Assembly: GCF_900167975.1 (NCBI RefSeq)
Contig: NZ_FUZU01000003.1
Location: forward strand, 310,001-374,000
Reading direction: 5' to 3'
Source of the DNA: Ohtaekwangia koreensis
GTDB taxonomy: Bacteria; Bacteroidota; Bacteroidia; Cytophagales; Cyclobacteriaceae
DNA length: 64,000 nt
Shown here: positions 9,401 through 17,321 of the stretch, in pieces
How the letters are laid out: every line of letters starts with the position of its first letter
How positions within the stretch are numbered: position 1 is the stretch's first letter
Program-made: the position numbers and the translations under genes
The notes under the pieces: model-generated
The model's database searches: none
What the model saw: the letters and a program-made list of their open reading frames with translations, nothing else
Told to the model about the DNA's origin: nothing

Positions 9401-12400
9401 ACTAACCGTGACGGACAACAAATCCGCTACCGCCAGCGATGAAGTAAGGGTGACGGTAACATCTGTCAATCAAAATCCTATCGTAAATGCAGGTATCGAT
9501 AAGACTCTCATACTCCCAACAAACCTGACGTCACTTACAGCCACAGCATCCGATCCGGATGGTACGATCGCTACACATGCATGGTCACAACAATCAGGTC
9601 CTTCTGTAGCGACTCTATCGGGGGCGTCTACCGCAACCGTTGATATATCCGGACTTATCATTGGTACCTATGTATTCCGCGTTACTGTAACCGACAATGA
9701 TGGCGGCCAATCCTTTGATGATGCTAAAGTAATTGTGCAGGCTGCCTCCAATGTAAACCCGGTAGCCAATGCAGGCAACAATGTGGTTTTATTTCTGCCC
9801 ACCAATACCGCTATACTTACCGGATCAGGAACAGATTCCGATGGAACTATCACAGGTTATCAATGGGTAAAAGTATCGGGAGGAGTCGTTACTATGGCCA
9901 ACGAGACAACTTCTATCCTTACTATATCTGCATTAACGGCAGGCACCTATGTATTCCGGTTAACCGTTACAGACGATGATGGCGCGACCGGTATAGATGA
10001 AGTAACGGTTACTGTAAATCCTTCGTCAAGCAATCAATCTCCTATAGCTGATGCAGGTCCGAATATAACACTGTCGCTTCCTGTAAACAGTACAAACCTG
10101 ATTGGTTCTGGTACCGATCCGGATGGAACGATTGCTTCGTATTCATGGGTAAAAATAAGCGGTCCTTCTGCGTTCATGATTAACACTACCTCTCCTGTTT
10201 TGTCCTTAACGGATTTGGTGGAAGGTGTATATATATTCAGACTAACGGTAACGGATGATGATGGCGCAACGGCTACTGACAACGCCCAGGTGATTGTACT
10301 TCCGGCAACCGTAAACCAAACTCCATCCGTAACGGCAGGTAATAATATCACGGTTACATTGCCTACCAATTCATTAACACTTACTGCTTTTGCCAGCGAT
10401 CCGGATGGAAGCATTGCATCCTATATATGGGCCAAGCAGGTCGGCCCTGCCGCTACGCTGAGCGGAGAAACAACAGCAAGTCTGTTAATGGAAGATCTAC
10501 AGGAAGGTACCTATACTTTTCGAGTTACCGTTGCTGACAATGCCGGCTCCACTGCATTTGATGAAGTCAACGTGATTGTTCTTCCAGAAGGATCGAATCA
10601 ACCACCACTTGTAAATGCAGGTTCGGATAAGACTTTATTTCTTCCCACAAACTCCCTCAACTTATCCGGAACGGCCAGCGACAATGACGGTTCTATCACA
10701 ACGTATGAGTGGATCAAGATTCAAGGTCCTTCGGTAACGGAATCCAATACGAACTCTCCTACCGCTTCGTTGACAAATCTTGTAGCCGGACAATATACTT
10801 TCAGATTAACTGCTACAGATGATGACGGTGCTTCAGCTTTTGATGAAGTGAACATTACTGTTTTCCCGGGTACCATTAATCAGTCGCCTATTGCCAATGC
10901 AGGAAGCAATCAATCATTGGTATTACCGAACTCCACGGCTACCATCACGGGCTCAGGTTTTGATCCTGATGGTTCTATCGTTTCGTATGCCTGGACGCAG
11001 GTATTAGGGGCAAGTTCCGTGTTAGAAAATATTAACTCGCCTACACTTATTGTAAATAACCTCACCGAAGGCGTATATCGCTACCAACTTACCGTGGAAG
11101 ATGACGATGGCGCCAGCGGCTCTGACTTCGTGGACATCACCGTTGTAGCAGAAGGAACCAACCTACCTCCGATCGCAAATGCAGGATTTGACCAGGTAAT
11201 TTATCTCCCACAGACCACAGCGGATCTGCAAGGAAGTGGAGACGATATCGATGGAACGATTCAAAGTTATTTATGGGAAAAGAAATCAGGAGGCGTTGCC
11301 ACATTGAGTGGTCAAGCTACATCCAAGCTTTCATTGTCAGGACTCGCTGTAGGTTCATATCAGTTTACCTTGACAGTAACGGATAATGGAAATCTTACCA
11401 ATGTTGATGAAGTGAATGTCTCTGTGTTACCGGGATCGATCAACAAGAATCCAATCGTAAGTGCGGGCAACGATCTTTTCTTTCGAGCACCGATTGCCTC
11501 GTTCCCTATTACCGCTACTGCTTCTGATCCCGATGGATCGATCAGCTTTTATAACTGGACAAAGGTAAGCGGCCCTGCAATTTCTCCTCCGGCAGGAGTC
11601 ACAACGCCTGTACTAACAATATCAAATCCACCGGAAGGCACTTATGTATTCCGCATCGATGTAACCGACAACGGAGGGTCTACTGCTTCCGATGAAGTTA
11701 CAGTTGTTATCGCTCCTCCTGGAACAAATAGTCCTCCGGTAGTTACCACCGGTAACTCATTCATTGTATTTAAACCGGCGAGTACTGCGACTATAAATGG
11801 ATCTGCTTTTGATCTGGATGGTGCTATAGCTTCGCTTGTATGGACACAAGAAGCAGGTCCTTCTACAACATCGTTGTCTGGTGCTAACAGCACAACGTTA
11901 AATGTTGCCGGACTTGATCTGGGCTCCTATACGTTTCGTCTTACAGCAGTAGACAATGAAAGTGCTGAGGCTTTTTCTGAAATTGTCATTGAGGTGAGAG
12001 CTGAAAATCTTCCGCCTACTGCTTTCGCAGGAAATGATACAACGCTATATCTTCCCGATAATTTTATTGCCCTTACGGGAACCGGTGATGACCCGGATGG
12101 TACCATTGCCGATCTTACCTGGCAACAGCTAAGTGGACCTCCGGCTAATGTCAATCTTGACAATAATCCAATTATATCTATATCTGATCTTATCGAAGGT
12201 GTATATCTTTTGAAGTTAACGGTTACTGATAATGCTGGTGCTACAGCCTCTGATGAGATTACCATCACTGTATTGGAGGACCCTGTTAATCCAATCGGTG
12301 CAGCAAAGCTATTCTCACCCAATGGCGATCTCACCAACGACACCTGGGTTGTTAAAAACATTACCATGATTGATAGCTGTCCGATTAAAATTTTCAACCG

Positions 12401-12551
12401 CCTTGGGAAGAAAGTTTTTGAAGCTAATGTATACGAGAATAACTGGGATGCCGTGCTGAATGGAAGACCTTTGGAAGAAGGAGACTACTACTATGTTATT
12501 CAATGCAGCAGTAATAAAAAATACTCAGGAGCGATCCGACTAATTCGTTGA
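6417..12551 (+). CDS. Giant PKD-array protein, T9SS type B cargo
   Basis: A 2044-residue secreted protein. Residues 1-32 are a signal peptide ending in RANAQ. Residues about 35-450 form a right-handed parallel beta-helix of the pectate-lyase/choice-of-anchor-Q kind, rich in Asn ladders and closing with a SPAINAG...DAGAFE segment. Residues 460-1958 hold 16 tandem PKD-type domains. Residues about 1960-2044 are a gliding-motility-associated C-terminal domain (LFSPNGDLTND, NRLGKKVFE, NWDAVLNG, GDYYYVIQ), the type B T9SS sorting signal. The protein should be exported across the outer membrane by T9SS and held at the surface as an adhesin or stalk; the beta-helix may bind or cleave polysaccharide. 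It sits between an exopolysaccharide operon and a PorP/SprF gene 10 bases downstream, its likely membrane partner. Confidence 0.92.
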   Translation: MKRIPVPSESFFFTKALFLFLFITTLNFRANAQCGCTFTIPAGSGSTTFNGTAQGVKPGDVICIQAGARERIIFQNIVGSATNYVTIKNCGGQALIGGPNAGNGILINSSRYFRITGTGDAGVEYGIKIIETKSGTQGIVATSLSSDIEIDHIEITKTGFAGIMAKTDPSSNCADKAPERPNFTMRNIHLHHNYIHDIGGEGFYIGNSFYTGTTIYCGSTQYPHEVRGVRIHDNLVMNSGWESIQVGAAVADVEIYNNKVYNYGSANNPSQNGGIQMGIGTTGKLYNNFIKGGFGPCLVIQGIGLNYVFNNVIVNPGAEAININTRPTPLASDIVPIGYLGGVYVINNTIVNATTAAIKENINTALGNVLFNNLIVASTTNWNQLKTYTDWTQGNNVVIPVLANAKFVNPTLDDYRIQSGSPAINAGRNVALWGVTFDFDKLLRPTGANWDAGAFELSGNQKPVVNVGLNQTLILPINTTTIIGAASDADGSIASYQWTKTSGPAATMTNATLPVLLLTDLVQGTYVFRLTATDNAGETGYAEVTITVQAAAVNQPPVANAGGDKTITLPVSTTTINGSASDNDGTVTTYAWTQVSGTTATLVNAGTATLTVNGMTTAGTYVFRLTATDDDGATDTDDVSVVVQPAAVNKPPVVNAGTDKNLTLPTNAVNLVATASDPDGSIATYTWTKVSGPAATTTGINTATLSLSNLVVGSYVFRLTVTDNASATAFDEVSVVVNAANTAPVVNAGTDKTIKLPTNTVTLPGSASDDGTITSYLWTKVSGPAAILTNQTTTTLTVTNMLQGTYTFRLTATDNNSASASDEVVVIVQAANVAPVANAGTDKTLTLPVNSTTLTGSGTDSDGSIATYFWEKLSGPAATLGATNQTTLDLTNLVEGSYSFRLRVTDNEGATGTDVVAVVVLPLTVNQPPIVSAGNDVTLTLPVNSTTLTGTASDNDGSITAYLWEKVSGPTATLSGTSTATLSASSLLEGVYIFRLTVTDNKSATASDEVRVTVTSVNQNPIVNAGIDKTLILPTNLTSLTATASDPDGTIATHAWSQQSGPSVATLSGASTATVDISGLIIGTYVFRVTVTDNDGGQSFDDAKVIVQAASNVNPVANAGNNVVLFLPTNTAILTGSGTDSDGTITGYQWVKVSGGVVTMANETTSILTISALTAGTYVFRLTVTDDDGATGIDEVTVTVNPSSSNQSPIADAGPNITLSLPVNSTNLIGSGTDPDGTIASYSWVKISGPSAFMINTTSPVLSLTDLVEGVYIFRLTVTDDDGATATDNAQVIVLPATVNQTPSVTAGNNITVTLPTNSLTLTAFASDPDGSIASYIWAKQVGPAATLSGETTASLLMEDLQEGTYTFRVTVADNAGSTAFDEVNVIVLPEGSNQPPLVNAGSDKTLFLPTNSLNLSGTASDNDGSITTYEWIKIQGPSVTESNTNSPTASLTNLVAGQYTFRLTATDDDGASAFDEVNITVFPGTINQSPIANAGSNQSLVLPNSTATITGSGFDPDGSIVSYAWTQVLGASSVLENINSPTLIVNNLTEGVYRYQLTVEDDDGASGSDFVDITVVAEGTNLPPIANAGFDQVIYLPQTTADLQGSGDDIDGTIQSYLWEKKSGGVATLSGQATSKLSLSGLAVGSYQFTLTVTDNGNLTNVDEVNVSVLPGSINKNPIVSAGNDLFFRAPIASFPITATASDPDGSISFYNWTKVSGPAISPPAGVTTPVLTISNPPEGTYVFRIDVTDNGGSTASDEVTVVIAPPGTNSPPVVTTGNSFIVFKPASTATINGSAFDLDGAIASLVWTQEAGPSTTSLSGANSTTLNVAGLDLGSYTFRLTAVDNESAEAFSEIVIEVRAENLPPTAFAGNDTTLYLPDNFIALTGTGDDPDGTIADLTWQQLSGPPANVNLDNNPIISISDLIEGVYLLKLTVTDNAGATASDEITITVLEDPVNPIGAAKLFSPNGDLTNDTWVVKNITMIDSCPIKIFNRLGKKVFEANVYENNWDAVLNGRPLEEGDYYYVIQCSSNKKYSGAIRLIR
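7794..12290 (+). repeat. Array of 16 tandem PKD-domain repeats (about 280 bp each)
   Basis: Sixteen coding repeats, each opening with an N-x-x-P-[IV]-x-x-A-G-x-[DN] motif followed by a L-P-x-[NS] strand, a DxDGSI-type turn, the SGP (or related) segment and a closing F-R-L-T-V-T-D strand. Unit length is about 90-94 residues. Some copies share long identical DNA words (for example 9387-9406 and 10227-10246, 20 bases identical and exactly 840 bases apart), suggesting recent duplication or gene conversion of blocks of three units. Confidence 0.9.
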
Positions 12552-12561
12552 CCAATTATTC

Positions 12562-13983
12562 ATGAAAAGACCTCTACCTACTACCGCTCTCTTCCTGTTG
12601 ATTTTTCTTATTCTAAATCAAGCAGCCTTTGCACAGAACCCACCTGTGTTCAGTCAGTTCTTTGCAAACCCATTTCAGTTTAATCCTTCCTATGCAGCAC
12701 ACCAGGGATATGCAGAAGCAAATGTATTTTACCGTAGGCAGTGGCTTGGCATTGACAACACGCCAACGGTGGGTGCACTTAATCTTCAGACACCGGTAGG
12801 AAGAAACGTTTCATTGGGACTTACGGCTTATTCTGATAAAACAGTATTGCTTACAACGACATCGGTATTGGCCACATTTGCCTACCGCATTCGGTTCACG
12901 CAACATCACAATCTTAACTTTGGAATTTCAGGTGGTGTTGGATTTAACTCTTTTGATTTTGCTGCCCTCGAAGATACCAATGACCCTGCGCTCGCAGGCA
13001 TCACCCAGAACAACACTTTCGTCAATGGACAGTTTGGTGTAAACTATCAGTTCAAAAATTTTAACATCGGTTTCGCTCTTCCTAAGCTTTTCGATTCACA
13101 ACCCAATAGTGTGAGTCAGTTTAACGATGTAAAGATGAGCAAATTCGATAACCGTTTTGGTTCTGCTTCCTATACTTTTAAACTGGGTAGTGTAAAGGTA
13201 TCACCCTACATTATATATCGTTCGCTGGATCGCGCACAAGATCAGTGGGAAGGGCTTCTTCACGTGTCTATTAAAGATGTAATCTGGATTGGTAGCTCCT
13301 ACCGGGATGGGTATGGAGTTACGGGATTTATAGGTCTTAATTTAAAAGGTCTTCTGCGTATAGGCTATGCATATGAACGCGCTACTGGAGATATATCAAG
13401 CGTAGCGGATGGCACACATGAGGTATACCTGGGTGCCCGTCTTAGCCACCGTAATCGTGAAGATGAAATCTTTGCAATGAAGCAAGAGCAAGACTCTTTG
13501 AAAGCTGTCGCGAAAGCTGAAAAGAAAACAGCTATACCTCCTGCTGATCAGAAGGAAGACTCGGCATCGATAGCAGATAACACGCCCGCTTCGAAAGTAC
13601 AGACACAAGATATAGCACCACCAAATGTTAATGCTGTAAAAACAGAAGAGCAAAATACTAAAAAAGCTCCTGAACAAACTCCAGTTGTCGCAGAGGCTGC
13701 GCCTGCAGTCGAAGCGCCAGAAGAAACCATTGCAGAGGAACATGCGCTTGGACACTATTTGATTCTCGGTGTTTACCAACACCCGGATAATGCTAAAAAA
13801 CAACTCAGCAATCTGAGGGCAAAGGGACTGGTACCTTCCATTCTTTTCCAGGCAGAGAAAAAATACTACTACGTATACGTCTTTTACTCTACCGACCGTC
13901 AGGAAGTCATCAATCAATGGAAAATAATTCGCAGGCAAAACCAATATTTTGGTGCTTGGATTTATTCAGCAGTAGGTAATTAA
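12562..13983 (+). CDS. PorP/SprF-family outer-membrane protein with C-terminal SPOR-like domain
   Basis: A 473-residue protein. Residues 1-24 are a signal peptide (ends AAFAQ). Residues about 27-300 match PorP/SprF, a barrel-type outer-membrane family tied to T9SS: PVFSQFFANPFQFNPSYAA near the start, YRRQW, and beta-strand periodicity throughout. Residues about 300-393 are a low-complexity, Ala/Pro/Glu/Lys-rich linker. Residues about 394-473 (from GHYLILGVYQH) look like a SPOR peptidoglycan-binding fold: strand, helix with QLSNLRAKG, strand, YYYVYV strand. PorP/SprF proteins partner T9SS type B cargo; here the cargo gene is 10 bases upstream. The SPOR-like extension would place a peptidoglycan contact on the barrel, an unusual addition. 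It is the last gene before a 460-base gap. Confidence 0.88.
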   Translation: MKRPLPTTALFLLIFLILNQAAFAQNPPVFSQFFANPFQFNPSYAAHQGYAEANVFYRRQWLGIDNTPTVGALNLQTPVGRNVSLGLTAYSDKTVLLTTTSVLATFAYRIRFTQHHNLNFGISGGVGFNSFDFAALEDTNDPALAGITQNNTFVNGQFGVNYQFKNFNIGFALPKLFDSQPNSVSQFNDVKMSKFDNRFGSASYTFKLGSVKVSPYIIYRSLDRAQDQWEGLLHVSIKDVIWIGSSYRDGYGVTGFIGLNLKGLLRIGYAYERATGDISSVADGTHEVYLGARLSHRNREDEIFAMKQEQDSLKAVAKAEKKTAIPPADQKEDSASIADNTPASKVQTQDIAPPNVNAVKTEEQNTKKAPEQTPVVAEAAPAVEAPEETIAEEHALGHYLILGVYQHPDNAKKQLSNLRAKGLVPSILFQAEKKYYYVYVFYSTDRQEVINQWKIIRRQNQYFGAWIYSAVGN

Positions 13984-14443
13984 TTCCCCAATTTTATTCG
14001 ATTTTATACTCCGTTTGGGTACACGGAAAGGTACGTCTATTTATTTTTATTGCCTTTTTTAATCAAAAAGCACTCAAGACATGTTTTGCGGAGTATGAAA
14101 ATATTACATAAAAAAATCGGTTGTGAGGTTACATTATTCGCCAATTCGATATACATTTATATCAGAAAACGTTTTTACGTCTTCTACTGTCTATAAAAGG
14201 TAACAAAATATTACATCATTATGGTGGGGCTTTTATCTGGATTCCGTTCCGCGGGTCCTTTTTCGTGTCTGCCTATGCGAGAATCAGTGCTCACTGATTT
14301 TTCAACCGCTTTTGATATCCTATTACAAGCAGTTGCAGCTCCAGATAAGGAGCTTGTTTCGTTCCCTTCGTTTAAATCAGTTTTCAACTTAAACACTTAT
14401 ATCTATTTGAAACATTTCTAAAACAAACAAAACAAATCCTCTA
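13984..14443. other. 460-bp intergenic region without supported gene
   Basis: The longest gap of the window. It is AT-rich and contains an 8-bp inverted repeat (ATACTCCG at 14006-14013, CGGAGTAT at 14089-14096) and a short A/T hairpin near 14054-14070. Two small opposite-strand ORFs overlap around 14211-14421 but neither has recognisable content. No exact TAnnTTTG element was found upstream of the next gene. The region may hold the promoter and leader of the esterase gene, or a small RNA; nothing is proven. Confidence 0.5.
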
Positions 14444-17116
14444 ATGTCTATGGCTAAATGGTTTCTTAGTGGTCTGCTCAGCATGTGCTGCGTAACCACA
14501 TTATTCGCTCAAATCGTTTATGATAGCGGTTATTCGCTTCGTAACAATCAGCTCTCTCACTACTACAAAATGGTGAGTTGGGACGATAGTCAGTATAAAG
14601 AATTCGACTATCGCTCCATGTCCGGTTCTAACGTTATAGAATTTATGAACTGGCGCGCAATTTTCCCTGCCGGTTTTCAAAAGAACGGTTCAACAAAATA
14701 TCCAATGATTGTTATGCTTCATGGCGCGGGCGAATCAGGAAGATCATGGCAAGGACACTATACTTATACTCCGAGTGATGTTCGTTACGATAACAATGGT
14801 CTTAATCTTCTTCATGGAGGTCAGGAACATCGTGATGCCGTCAACAGATCTCCGGCAAATTCAAGGGCCTTTCCAGGTATTGTAATTTTCCCTCAGGTTA
14901 ATCACAGCGGTGCATGGGAAAGCGGCTGGGCCAATGGCGTGCAAACTCAAAACGAGTTAATGGCCGCCAGAATTATTGAATACATGATCAGTGACTATAA
15001 TGCCGATATCAACCGGGTTTATGTTCATGGTCTTTCCAATGGTGCTAAAGGAACATGGGACTTCGCAGCGAAGCGCCCTGATCTATTTGCTGCTATAGCC
15101 CCCATGTCAGGTGTCGGCAGTAGTCCCGATGCTATGACTAATGTACTGGTAACAACTCCTCTTTGGCTTTTCCAGGGAGGCGTGGATACAAACCCCAATC
15201 CAACCTCGGCACAAACGATCATCAATATGCTGATCAGCAAAGGAGGGAAACCACGCTATACACTTTATCCAAATACCGGACACGGTACATGGTATGCTGC
15301 GTATGCAGAGCCTGATTTCTTTTCTTGGTTATTAGCACAAGATAAACGTAATATATATGTATTCGGAGATGCTCCGGTATTCTGTCTGGGCGAATCCATT
15401 AAGCTTGGGTTCTCTGCTGGATTTCTCGAATACCAATGGACATTCAACGGTGCAAATATACCGGGTGCCACAACACGGTTTTATGATGCCGGTCAAGCCG
15501 GAACATATACTGTTAAGTTCAAAAGAACAAACAACCAATGGTACGAGTCATTCCCGATCAATGTAACATCACAACCTGCATCTACTTTTACACCTACTTT
15601 AACAAACACAGGATCAAAAGTACTTCCAATCGATATCAGCTCTAACAACGTAGTAGATCTTGTTGCTCCTGTTGGTTATAGCCAATACATCTGGTTTAAA
15701 GATGGTGCTCAGGTTGCCACTACAACTTCCAATATCCGTAACATCTCAACAGGTGCAGGCGTTGCTGGTACAGCAGGTTCATACTCGGTAAGAGTTAAAG
15801 AAACTTCAGGCTGTTCAAGCTTGCAGTCCAATGCGATTGCTATGGCATATACTTCACCGCACGTTGGTCCTACTCCTCCGGTACAGGCTAATGCTACAGT
15901 ATTGTCTTCTACACAAACAAGTCTGGCATGGTCTGACTCTCCAACAGAAGAGTATTATGAGATCTGGAGAAACAGACGTGCAGCAAACGGATATAGCTCA
16001 GAACCCTATAAAGTTGTTGGTATCGTTTCACAAAACGTATTGACAACCGTAGATGCTGGTTTGAGACCTAATGCACAATACTTCTATCGTATTCGTGCCG
16101 TAGGAGGAAATGATGCACGGTTCTCAAATGAAAAACTGATTACAACACAGGAAGATACTACACCTCCTACTGCTCCAACAGCACTTGCAATCAGTAACTC
16201 AACCGGTTTCCAGGCTACACTTTCGTGGACAGCTTCAACAGACAACGACCAGGTAGCAAGCTATCAGATCTTCCTCAACTCATCTCTTGCAGGAACATCT
16301 ACAACTACCTCCTTTGTATTAACAGGACTTGTCCCAGGTGCTACCTATAATGCAGAAGTAAAAGCTGTTGATGCTAGAAATAATGTTTCTGCTGCAGGTG
16401 CTATATCCTTCACTACACCAGAAAGCGGACTCTCCTATACTTACTATGAATCTGAAAGTTCTATATCAAGCTTAGCAACGTTTGATTTCAATCAAGCTCC
16501 TGTTAAGACTGGTATTGTAAACAATTTTGACATCAGTGTGAGAAATCAAAATGATCTGTTCGTATTCTCTTACGATGGATATATCCAGATCGATGATATA
16601 GGAGCCTATACTTTCTATACTTCTTCAGATGATGGCAGCAGACTATATATCAACGGTACCATGGTAGTAGAAAATGACGGCTTGCACGGAACACAGGAAC
16701 GCAGCGGAGTATATAATTTCGCTTCTGCCGGCAGATACGCTATCAAAGTAACCTTCTTCGAAAACGGAGGTGGTGAAGTACTAAATGTACAATACGATCC
16801 TGCAGGAAGTGCTCCTAAGCAATCTATCCCCAATGCAAAACTATTCCTGGGCAACGGTGGCTCCGGAGCGCGGATGGCTAGCCCTGATGCAACGGTATCG
16901 GTATATCCTAACCCTGTTGTGAATACACTTTCAGTTGACCTTACAAAATTGAAAGCTCAAACCATCACAATCTATGATCAGATCGGTAACCCGGTTAGAA
17001 AGATCCAGGTTGATGGAGCACAGGACATCAAAAACATAGAAGTTTCTGACCTAAAAGACGGAGCTTATATACTTGGCATCGACTCAAAAAGAATAAGATT
17101 TATTAAGAAAAATTAA
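14444..17116 (+). CDS. Secreted esterase-like protein with Ig, FN3, PA14 and T9SS type A domains
   Basis: An 890-residue secreted protein. Signal peptide 1-22. Residues about 24-300 form an alpha/beta hydrolase of the PHB-depolymerase/CE1 esterase kind: LHGAGESGRSW oxyanion region, GLSNGAKG with nucleophile S198, GGVDTNP supplying the probable Asp, NTGHGTW supplying the His. Residues 305-475 are two Ig-like domains, 476-660 two fibronectin type III domains, about 665-805 a PA14 carbohydrate-binding domain (SSDDGSRLYINGT), and about 812-890 a T9SS type A sorting domain (VSVYPNPVVNTLSVDL). It likely cleaves an ester in a polysaccharide or polyester outside the cell. A strong terminator follows, so it ends its own transcript. 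The next gene is a larger paralogue. Confidence 0.9.
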   Translation: MSMAKWFLSGLLSMCCVTTLFAQIVYDSGYSLRNNQLSHYYKMVSWDDSQYKEFDYRSMSGSNVIEFMNWRAIFPAGFQKNGSTKYPMIVMLHGAGESGRSWQGHYTYTPSDVRYDNNGLNLLHGGQEHRDAVNRSPANSRAFPGIVIFPQVNHSGAWESGWANGVQTQNELMAARIIEYMISDYNADINRVYVHGLSNGAKGTWDFAAKRPDLFAAIAPMSGVGSSPDAMTNVLVTTPLWLFQGGVDTNPNPTSAQTIINMLISKGGKPRYTLYPNTGHGTWYAAYAEPDFFSWLLAQDKRNIYVFGDAPVFCLGESIKLGFSAGFLEYQWTFNGANIPGATTRFYDAGQAGTYTVKFKRTNNQWYESFPINVTSQPASTFTPTLTNTGSKVLPIDISSNNVVDLVAPVGYSQYIWFKDGAQVATTTSNIRNISTGAGVAGTAGSYSVRVKETSGCSSLQSNAIAMAYTSPHVGPTPPVQANATVLSSTQTSLAWSDSPTEEYYEIWRNRRAANGYSSEPYKVVGIVSQNVLTTVDAGLRPNAQYFYRIRAVGGNDARFSNEKLITTQEDTTPPTAPTALAISNSTGFQATLSWTASTDNDQVASYQIFLNSSLAGTSTTTSFVLTGLVPGATYNAEVKAVDARNNVSAAGAISFTTPESGLSYTYYESESSISSLATFDFNQAPVKTGIVNNFDISVRNQNDLFVFSYDGYIQIDDIGAYTFYTSSDDGSRLYINGTMVVENDGLHGTQERSGVYNFASAGRYAIKVTFFENGGGEVLNVQYDPAGSAPKQSIPNAKLFLGNGGSGARMASPDATVSVYPNPVVNTLSVDLTKLKAQTITIYDQIGNPVRKIQVDGAQDIKNIEVSDLKDGAYILGIDSKRIRFIKKN

Positions 17117-17138
17117 TTTTCTCGAATTCTCCCCCTTT

Positions 17139-17167
17139 AAAACGCTGCCTCCAAGAGGCAGCGTTTT
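17139..17167 (+). terminator. Rho-independent terminator after the first esterase
   Basis: A perfect 13-bp stem (AAAACGCTGCCTC pairing with GAGGCAGCGTTTT) around a 3-base loop, followed by further T residues, 22 bases after the stop codon. The A-run before and T-run after make it usable on both strands. Confidence 0.88.
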
Positions 17168-17201
17168 TTATTTCATCCGTTTGATTAAAGTGGAAAGGAG
17201 C

Positions 17202-17239
17202 TTTTTAGAATTTACACGGTGAGCACGGTGTTCTAAAAA
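17202..17239. repeat. Inverted repeat with internal direct repeat
   Basis: TTTTTAGAA (17202-17210) and TTCTAAAAA (17231-17239) are perfect 9-bp arms; the loop holds a tandem direct repeat CACGGTG-AG-CACGGTG. It lies between the terminator and the promoter of the second esterase gene. A protein-binding site or a second terminator-like structure are both possible. Confidence 0.4.
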
Positions 17240-17279
17240 AATTAAAAGTTACTTTTTTATTACCTCGGTTATATATCGT

Positions 17280-17287
17280 TACTTTTG
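17280..17287 (+). promoter_or_regulatory. Putative -7 promoter element TACTTTTG
   Basis: TACTTTTG fits TAnnTTTG and ends 34 bases before the ATG of the 1798-aa esterase gene, behind the terminator of the previous gene, so a promoter is expected here. No TTG sits at the expected distance upstream. Confidence 0.4.
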
Positions 17288-17321
17288 TAAGTCTATAATT
17301 GTTTAATGGCTCTTTAATCCT

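Noticed and set aside
7794-12290. Regular repeats taken for a CRISPR array
   Set aside because: Unit length about 280 bases, coding throughout, without short identical repeats and unique spacers; no cas genes nearby.
7334-12397. Several long minus-strand ORFs inside the PKD array gene
   Set aside because: They recur at the repeat period and arise from the reverse frame of conserved repeat codons; the plus-strand frame shows clear protein domains.
14211-14421. Overlapping opposite-strand ORFs of 61 and 66 codons in the 460-base gap
   Set aside because: Neither shows a recognisable domain, signal peptide or upstream signal; they overlap almost entirely, so at most one could be real.
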